Below, in pieces: positions 47,101-56,100 of a stretch of DNA of 64,000 nucleotides. How positions within the stretch are numbered: the first letter of the stretch is position 1; every line of letters begins with the position of its first letter. The stretch covers positions 8,039,501-8,103,500 of the forward strand of contig JAPMAC010000197.1 of assembly GCA_028671895.1 (NCBI GenBank). Reading direction: 5' to 3'. Source of the DNA: Oenanthe sinensis. Lineage: Eukaryota > Streptophyta > Magnoliopsida > Apiales > Apiaceae. A model generated the notes under the pieces. That model saw nothing but the letters and a program-made list of their open reading frames with translations, searched no databases and was not told the origin of the DNA. A program made the translations under genes and the position numbers.

Positions 47101-50100
47101 TTGGCAACAAGCAATGGAAACAGAACTTCAAGCTCTTGCAGAAAAACATACTTGGGACATTGTTTCCTTGCCTCCAAATGTCAAGCCAATTGGAAGTAAG
47201 TGGGTTTATAGTGTAAAATTCAAGTCTGATGGCTCACTAGATCGATACAAAGCTCGACTGGTTGCACTTGGCAATAAACAAGAATATGGTATCAACTATG
47301 ACGAGACATTTGCACCAGTTGCTAAAATGACCACTGTAAGAACCCTTCTTGTTGTTGCTTCCTCTAAATCTTGGCATTTACATCAGATGGATGTAAAAAA
47401 TGCTTTCTTGAATGGAGATCTTAAAGAGGAAATTTACATGAAACTTCCACATGGCATGGCATGGATAGCTCCAAATAAAGTTTGCAGGTTACGACGCACT
47501 TTGTATGGGTTGAGGCAGTCTCCTAGAGAATGGTTTGATAAGTTTCGCAGTACTCTCATCAACTTCTCTTTTACACAAAGCCAATATGATTCATCTCTCT
47601 TCTTTCATAAGACACCAGCAGGTATGGTCTTTCTTTTGATCTATGTAGATGATATAATCATCACGGGCAGTGACACTGTGCTCATATCAAAACTTAAAAA
47701 TATGTTGCATAGTACATTTCAAATGAAGGATCTTGGGGATCTTAAATATTTTTTGAGTCTAGAAGTTCATTCTCAAGATCGAGGTGTATTTTTAAATCAG
47801 CATAAATATGTCAAAGATCTTATTGAGTTGACTTGTTTAAAGGAGGCTACTGCTGTTGATACACCAATGGAGGTGAATGTTAAATATCGAAAAGATGAAG
47901 GGGAGCTTTTGACTAATCCTTATTTATATAGACAATTGGTTGGTAGCCTTATCTACCTAACCCTTACAAGGCCTGATATCTCATATGTTGTCCATATAGT
48001 TAGCAGATTTATGCAATCACCTCGGCATCTTCATCTTGTTGCAGTGAAGCATATTATTCGATATTTAATTGGGTCACCTATGCGTGGTCTATTTTTCCTA
48101 AAAATTCTGATCTTCATTTGACAACATATAGTGATGCTGATTGGGCTGGATGTCCGGATACTAGAAGATCTACAACTGGATGGTGTACTTTCCTTGGAGA
48201 TGCCTTGATCTCTTGGAAGTGTAAAAAGCAAGATCATGTCTCAAAATCTTCCATGAAGGCTGAATATAGAGCCATGTCTGCAGCTTGTTCTGAAATTATA
48301 TGGTTACGTGGCCTTCTTTCCGAGCTAGGAGCTTCTCAAATTAATCCTACTCCACTTCATGTTGATAACAAAAGTGTCATTCAAATCGCTTCCAATCCAG
48401 TATATCATGAACAAACAAAACACATCGAAGCTGATTGCCATTATATTAGAGATGCATTTACTCTTGGTGTTATTGAACTTCCTCATGTTAGTACTAATCT
48501 TCAAACAGCTGATGTTTTCACAAAAGCTTTGACGCGTCAACGGCACAAGTTTCTTAGTGGCAAATTGATGCTGCTAGATTTACCAACATCAATTTGAGGG
48601 GGGATGTCAATATAATTATCATTACTGTGTATTATAGATGTTATTTACTAGCTATAAATCTGTGATTTGTACCAGTTGTATTAGGCTTAATTTAGGCTAA
48701 TATTATGTGATATGATAGGCTGATATTAGGGGATACTGTAGGCTGATTTCCAGGCAGATATGATGGGATATGCTAACTGATTTGTAGCTCTAATTAGCTC
48801 TGCTGTACCTATAAATACAGGAGTTTGTTTGTATGTCAATTCATTGAGAATGAAAAGCATTTTCATACATCTTTGTCAGTTTTGACATGGAATGGTTTAG
48901 AGATGTCCAGATTGAAGAAAAACTTGAACAATGAATTTGAGTTTAAAGATCTTGGTGACTTAAAGTATTTCTTAGGCCTGAAGGTTGCTAGAACAAACAA
49001 AATAATATTTATTAGTCAACAAAAGTATATTCTTAAATTAAATGACTGATGTATGATGGGATTTAAAATAGGGGAAACTCCGGTTGATACAAATGTGAAA
49101 CATGGGAATGAAAAGATAGAAGAACACGTGGAGAGAGGTATGCATCAAAGACTTTTAGGGAGCCGATTTACTTGTCCCATATAAGACCAAATATCACTTA
49201 TGCAGTTAGTCTGGTAATCCAATTTATGCACTTGCCAAAAAGAGAGCACTTAGATGCAGCTTACATAATACTTAGGCATCTCAAAGGCATTCTAGGAAGA
49301 GGTCGACATAGAAAAACCCATTTACAATCCACTGTTCTTACAAATGCATCTCAAAGTAGACACTTAGATGAATGCACTTTTTTGCACTTAAAGAAGTGCA
49401 GCCACAAAGAAATAGAAGCCTATACAGTTGTGGATTGTGCCGGTGCAGGTCCGGTGACTGATTGAAGGTCGACAACAGATTATTGTACATTTGTTTATGG
49501 GAACCTGTTACATGGCAGAGTAAGAAACAGAATGGGGATAGCAAGGAGTAATGCTGAAGCGGAGTTTCGAGCATGGCAAATGGAATTTGTATATTCATGT
49601 GGATACAAAGAATAATGTGTTGAGTTACATAGTTCTCCTAAAACCGGTGTTACGAGACCGATTTACAAAGATCATATATTATTCTAACATTCCCCTTCGA
49701 TCCACCCGGATCATATATAATTATAACATTCCCCTTCACTCGAAAGCCCATTTTTGGCTCGTGAGTAGATCACGGGAGCCCATTTTTGACGTAATAATTT
49801 TTCTTTCGTGTCCATAATACATTATGAGAATATTGGGGGTGGCAGGGAGTCGAACTTGAGACCCCTACTCCCTGCTGCCGAATGCCGATTGGAGCTCTAA
49901 TACCATATTAGTTTACCAATTCTCCTAAAACTTTGAGGTCTTAGGAGACCGATTTACCAGTATCATATATTATTTTAACATTATGAAGGAAGTAGAACTT
50001 TAGATTGATGGACCAATGAAACTATGTTGTGATATAAGGATGCAATTAGCGTTGCAAATAATCCAGTAAAACACGATAGAATGAAGAATCTGGAGATTGA

Positions 50101-53100
50101 TAGGCATGTTATTAATTTGGAGCCATTTGAATACCATTTATTCCAGCAACAAAGCAAATTGCAGATATTTTAAGGGGTTGTTTAAACCTATGTTTAATTT
50201 CTTTGTAAGCAAGTTGGGTCTTTAGAACATGTACACCACCCACCCAGTTTGAGGTGTTTTGAATATTCAGTTTCTAATATTTTATAGATGAGTGAGATAC
50301 TATTTGTATAGGATAGAGTAATTTAACTTTGAATTATAATTTAGGACGTTACTGTATAAGTATCAGTTTGTTTGTATAGACCATAGACCAACTCCATAAA
50401 CAGTGTTGTTATTTATGCAAAACTCAACGAACAAGTGATATAATGTATTTTCATCCTAAACTACAAAAGATAACAAAGGAAATCCACCCCCCCCCCCCAC
50501 TAAACAGGTGATATAATGTATTTTCATCAGCGTCGACTATCAGCTTACATGTCTTGACAAATGTTACATAAGGTGGGGTTCGATTCGAAATGGGGTACGG
50601 AAATGGATATGCGGATCATCACTTTTAGTGAATCCGGTACGACGGAACGCATGGGTACATTGGGTCTATTTTATAAAAAAATATGCTATAATATATATTT
50701 TTCAATTAAAAACTCAATTAATAATACAAATATTTATCATCAAAGTTATTGTAACTTATATATTATTATAAATTCGCTAATATATTGTGATTTATAAGGT
50801 TATTGGGCCTGAAAATGATACAGTTAATTGAGCTTGGGCCTTGCGGTATTTAAAACATTAAGAAGATAATTTATACAAGGATATTACGGGTCATTACTGC
50901 CAAAGTTTTGGGTCACGTCGCACAATGTTTCGGGTCACGTTTGTTCACGATTCAGGAACGAACGATCTGGGTCGCAGCAAGTGGCTACATCCCACATTCC
51001 TTATAACTATGGTCTTGACATTTTCAAATGTGAAATCACCTATGTTATTGGTTTAAAATATGAACCATAAAAGATAGCAAACTGCTTTACATTCAAAGTA
51101 ATTTGTGGTCAGATCCAATTTCAAGTTTCTTCACATCAGATTCTTCAGTCAGTGAAGAGCATATAACACAAGAAAAATAAATAAACAAACCGAATTGCAG
51201 AAACAGATCTTTTTTTTTCATTTATAGATGTTTTACCAATCATCTTTTTCCTTTTCATAACCAAAACCACTGATCATCAATTCTATAAAATACAAATTAG
51301 GAACGATGATAGTTTATTCTTCTTTGTCAAGATCAACCACTTGGTTCAATACTTGTTTATTTTAATCATTCACAGAACTAGGTGCTAAGATTGTCAGGGA
51401 CCATTTATATAATAATCAGTTTTTGAACCGTCGGATTAATATTTCAACGGTCAAGATTAGAATTTTTTTTAACTATCCTCGATAAATTTCCGCGGAGCCA
51501 AACACTATCCTTGATCATTTTCCGAGGAGTGTTAGAAGCTCCGCGGAAATTTTTCGCGGAGCGTACAAATCAGACGAGCTCTGTCACTTTTCTTGTCTGG
51601 CTGCTTTTCTTTATACAAAAACACTCATATAAAAAGCATTCATAATTAAGTTTTTTTGTTAAAATTACTTTTGGTTGATTTGATTGATTTGTTTTCAAAA
51701 TATAATATCAATTTCCTTTTTTTAATGAAAAATTTTAAAGTTTAATCTAACGGTTTTTAATCTTCTTTTTCAATATATTACGTACAATCTTATATAATTT
51801 TAAATAATATTGTTTTAATTAAAAACTATAAAAAATTGTGTTTATATGAAAAAGAATATGAATATATATATCATTTAAAACACACATTAATAAAAATATT
51901 ACGTTTTACAAATATAATTTATTATTTTAAATAATATTATAATTACATTTAATTAATTCTAGTTGCAAAATATTTTATAACATGATTTATTAAAATTTTG
52001 TATTTTAATAATTCTTTTCAAAATATGAGTAATAAATTGGAAAATATATTTTACAGCTTCTTTAAAATTTATATATACATAAAAAAATTCAAAATTTTAA
52101 GGTATTATAATACAATAAAATTTCGTACTTTAATAACTCTTTTCAAAATATAACTTTTATATTTTCAATTTCAAATTTTACATTTTAGAAATATAAATTA
52201 ATTTAGTCTGAAAATAAATTAAACAAATCAATCAAAAGTAATTTTAATAAAAAAAAACTTATGTATGTATGGGTACCAAGAAAAGCAAACCAAATAAGTA
52301 ACAAAACTGATCTGTATCTGTCCGTGAAAAATTTCTGCGGACCTTCCTACACTCCTCGAAAAATTATCAAGGATAGTGTTTGGCTCTACGGAAATTTTTC
52401 GCGGATAGGTAAAAAAAAAATTATAATCTTGACCGTTGAAACATTGATCCGACGATTCAAAAACTGATTGTTATATAAATGGTCCGATTGTCAGGGACCA
52501 CCCTTTTTAAATAACACATCAAGTGTTGGAGAAAAGAAGCAGGAAAACTAGGAGAATATCTACCAGACAGCATATAAAGGAATACCTCAAAGTAGAGTGC
52601 CTTATCGGTCAAAGTTAGCTTGCCTGGCCATGCCATGTTATTCTCCCATTTCAAAACAGGTTGTTTCCTGCTGGAACCAAGAGTTAGGATTCTTTCACCA
52701 GGAACCTGAGGGCTTTCTTCAAATTGATAATATTTCCGACTTTCATGCACCCTACACAATTAGAGGTTGATCAGAATCCAAAATTTCAGAGCCAGACACC
52801 GAAAACTAATTTATATTAATACAAGGACGCAGCTATGTAATAGAAAACATATGCACCAGATGGCCCTTAAAACCAAAAAGATAATATGAACTGATTGACG
52901 TATTGCATATTTAAAGCACACAAACTGTTACGCAAAAGTAACAGACTATTCATGTATGATGACTTACAAGTTACAACTTACATCACAAACACATTGAATC
53001 AATTATTCTTATCTCTCATTTCTTCACCATGCCATAAATAGTTTCTACATTGAATTAACGGTTGAGTTTTGAGAGGATCACCTATAGTACATAAAATTCT

Positions 53101-56100
53101 GAAGAGAGAATATGAGAAAATAATTTATCTTATGTGTCGCTAGTTAAGTACCAACATATATTTCATTATAATTTGTTAACTGATAAATGCTAATATGTTC
53201 TATATTTTTTATGGTAAAAATTTAAAGCTTGTGGATTCGAATGCTCTCTTTTTCTTCTTATACTGCTCCTAGAATTTTGGTGTTTTTTCAGTTTTGAAAT
53301 TTAAACATTTGGTCCGCAAAGAATACTTTGTTAATGTATAGAATATTGTTATTCTCAATCCATCCTAATTATAAAATGCTTTGATTATTTAGATATGGGG
53401 CTGTGCTTTTTACAAATTCCTCTCTTTAGCGATTGAGAAACCTATGGGGATAGTGGATTTTCCGTGGTTAATCCATCCAAGCTATCTTAAATTCTTATCC
53501 TGCGTCAAAAGTGCTTTTCCTGTCAACCATCGTTAGAAAGTTATCTACCAGTTAAATGTGGTGTTGTACCTGAACATCAGTCACTCTAGGCTAAAAAGCC
53601 TGTACTTACAGATTAAGAGTGGTAATCAAGTTACTTTTCAATTTCCCTTTAGAAAATAACTGCAGATGCATTGGGACGTCAAAACTTTAAAGAATAGGTA
53701 CAAGTTAATTACAGTATAAAAAAATTTCTGCTTCCTGCCTCTATATATGACTATATATGCTAATATGCACAGATTTCTCTGGTTTTTCATGGCTACACCT
53801 AAGCATGACAAGCATCTAATAATTCGGAAACTTGAATATTTCAAATAATCATGTTAAAACTGTTTTAAGGTTAAGAAAACCATTATGAAGCTTACTTGAG
53901 TAATTCAGTGATATAAGTTGACCAAACTGTATATGAAATACCCTCTTTGCCACCAGCAAGAGCTTTGAAAAGGTTGTGTGCAGTAGTCCGATCAGCAACA
54001 CCAGATATAGCAGGGGCAATACGAACAAAAGCTTCTTCTAGTACGCACCTTCTCTTTAATGTCAACAAGAACGCTACAAATCTAAGTCATGATAGTTGAC
54101 AGTGCATAGTAGTTTCAAAAGAATACAAATATTGCAGAGTTTACAAAAACTAGCATACAGAATGCATGTATGTTTTTTTATAAAGGTAGACTTATTAATG
54201 GAAATCGTGATTCTATCTAAGAATGGGCAACGATGATGAGAATAAAAAACATGCATACAGTGCAAGGCCATCTACAGTTCTACACAGCCACCTACTGTAA
54301 TTTATGGATACACAGCTTTAATATTCTTTTTAGGCCCAAGCGAAACCTACGACTATGAGTCATCAGAAGACTTATACTCGGTTAAGGACATAGTCTGTCA
54401 TAAACCCACGTCCCATACAACACAAGGCCACTGCACTCTAGCCATATGTCATAGGGACCAAGTAATTTTAGGATGAATTCAATTGAAAAAGTACCTATAT
54501 TGTATCAGTTTACAATCTAAGTAATTCTAGATACATACCTGAAAAGACTCTTTAACAGAATCTTTAGCTCGCGAATCATTTGGACCACTGTACGGCTGCT
54601 CCCATGCGATCATAGTTATGAAGATCAGCCTTTGGAATGCAGTTTGCTAGTAGAGAAGGTTCAAAAAAATAATTAATATCTTTGATCATGAAATACATGC
54701 ACACAAGACAATACACATAAACACTAAAACTAGAACTAACAAGAACGGAGTGGTCCATAGTAATATCAAAGAAGTTTATATCTTAACTGTTCTATTGATA
54801 AATATTATCTAATCACTTCACATTCAAAAGTGAGGATTCAAATTAGTAAGATAATGGTCAGAATACAGTTCTGCTCCTGAAACAGTTAAACCCCAAGAAT
54901 TTTTGTTCATAAAGATTTTAAGGAGGAACTTTCTTTTGACGACAATCAGATTCTCGATTCATTGTTTTTATAAAATTTAGATTTTTAGTTAACTGATATA
55001 ATTGCATGGACACAGTCCAATCTACTAATTTAAGGAATGTAATCGCATTTAAATGGGAAAAGGTTGAAACTGTATTGGTTATATATGAAGTATGGTGATT
55101 GATACTCCATCCCAAATTCAAGCTTAGTTTAAAGTTGATGTACCAAAGCTACAGGATTCAAAGCTAGTAATGACTTTGCCAACTAATATTATTTCAATGA
55201 CAAAACTGATCTACAGCATTAGTTAAAATATTAATATTGGAAACATAAATTTATCCTGTAACTCATACAGCAAAACCAATTTAAAAGAAACCAGAAGATA
55301 AAACATCTTAGAAAAACAAACCTTGAGGCAAGGATGGATTTCAGAACCATCTCTGGACAAGAATCTAAAGCAGCAATACTCTACTAAGTTACGAGCATCA
55401 TTGTACACTGATTCAGGAACAAGTCCTCGGAATATTTTCTGCATCTCCTTCCCAGTCGATCCGTTCAACCTGTGTACCTTAACCTCAATAAATACAATCA
55501 TAACTCCAAAGTAGAATAATTGGCTCAAGAAAGAAGTAAGCACTCAACAAGATCATAATATATAAGAACAAACAAATAATTAATTAGTTTGTGGAAGTCC
55601 CAGTTACCAATGACAAAATTTTGCTAACGTAGTAGACCAACATTTGAATCACGCTCCATACCCAAAATTACACATGCTAGTATGCAAAATCAGGCAAGGC
55701 CTATTAAGCAGTCTGTCTCTCATAATATCAGACAGAAAAAGTAGAAGATGATTAAGTAATGCAGCAGACTTTTATCTAGTTAACACATAACTAAAGAATT
55801 AAAGGTAGTGTAATCTATGTCGATTATCTTCTGAGTAAGTATGTCTAGTTCCGATAAACACAGAATTAAAAAATGTCAACAAGAAAACAGACCATTTAGC
55901 TCATTTCAGATTCCTTTCATATACCAACCTACCTACCAAAATGATTATAAACACTGAACAAGCAACACTAGATTATTTTTTTGAACACTTTTAGAGCTTC
56001 ATGAAAAACTTAAATGAAACATATAGTTGCTTTACTGTTCTTCATCCTTTTGAATTTTATACTTGTAAGCTATTATGGCCATATTTGTGACTTAGTTAAT

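Larger units (their letters stand above)
44175..48883 (+). mobile_element. complete copia element E (4.7 kb) with GTTTT duplications
   Basis: LTRs at 44180-44430 (251 bp) and 48605-48878 (274 bp), both TGTC...TTTGTCA. GTTTT at 44175-44179 is repeated at 48879-48883. The primer site TGTATTAGAGC (44432-44442) is a degenerate form of TGGTATCAGAGC. The polypurine tract GAGGGGGGA stands before the 3' LTR. LTRs differ by about three substitutions and a 23-bp indel. Coding capacity is nearly whole, with one stop and two single-base frameshifts. Orientation is opposite to the host gene. Confidence 0.93.
43190..50230 (+). mobile_element. old copia element F, split by element E and a TRIM
   Basis: Decayed RT appears at about 43630-44179 (CKWVFAPKFNSDGSL-like words, then VDDIV at the break), resumes at 48884 with MSRLKKNLNNEFEFKDLGDL and FLGLKVAR, continues to RNase H words (AEFRAM near 49565) and, after the TRIM, MKLCCD, NNPVKHDR and SKLGL near 50215. 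Removing E and the TRIM restores the copia order. Stops and indels are numerous. LTRs could not be bounded; a 3' LTR may begin near 50256. Confidence 0.7.
41211..52585 (-). other. intron 6 of the DUF639 gene (11.4 kb), filled with transposable elements
   Basis: Exon 6 ends GAG|GTATTC and exon 7 begins GCAG|GCAGTCGG, joining YFE to AVGL as in family members. About 85% of the intron is transposable-element sequence. The other nine introns are 125-1597 bp, so the excess is entirely insertional. Confidence 0.85.

Noticed and set aside
50561..50797. 78-codon frame in intron 6
   Set aside because: No family feature, no alignment to the copia elements around it, and the sequence becomes low complexity.
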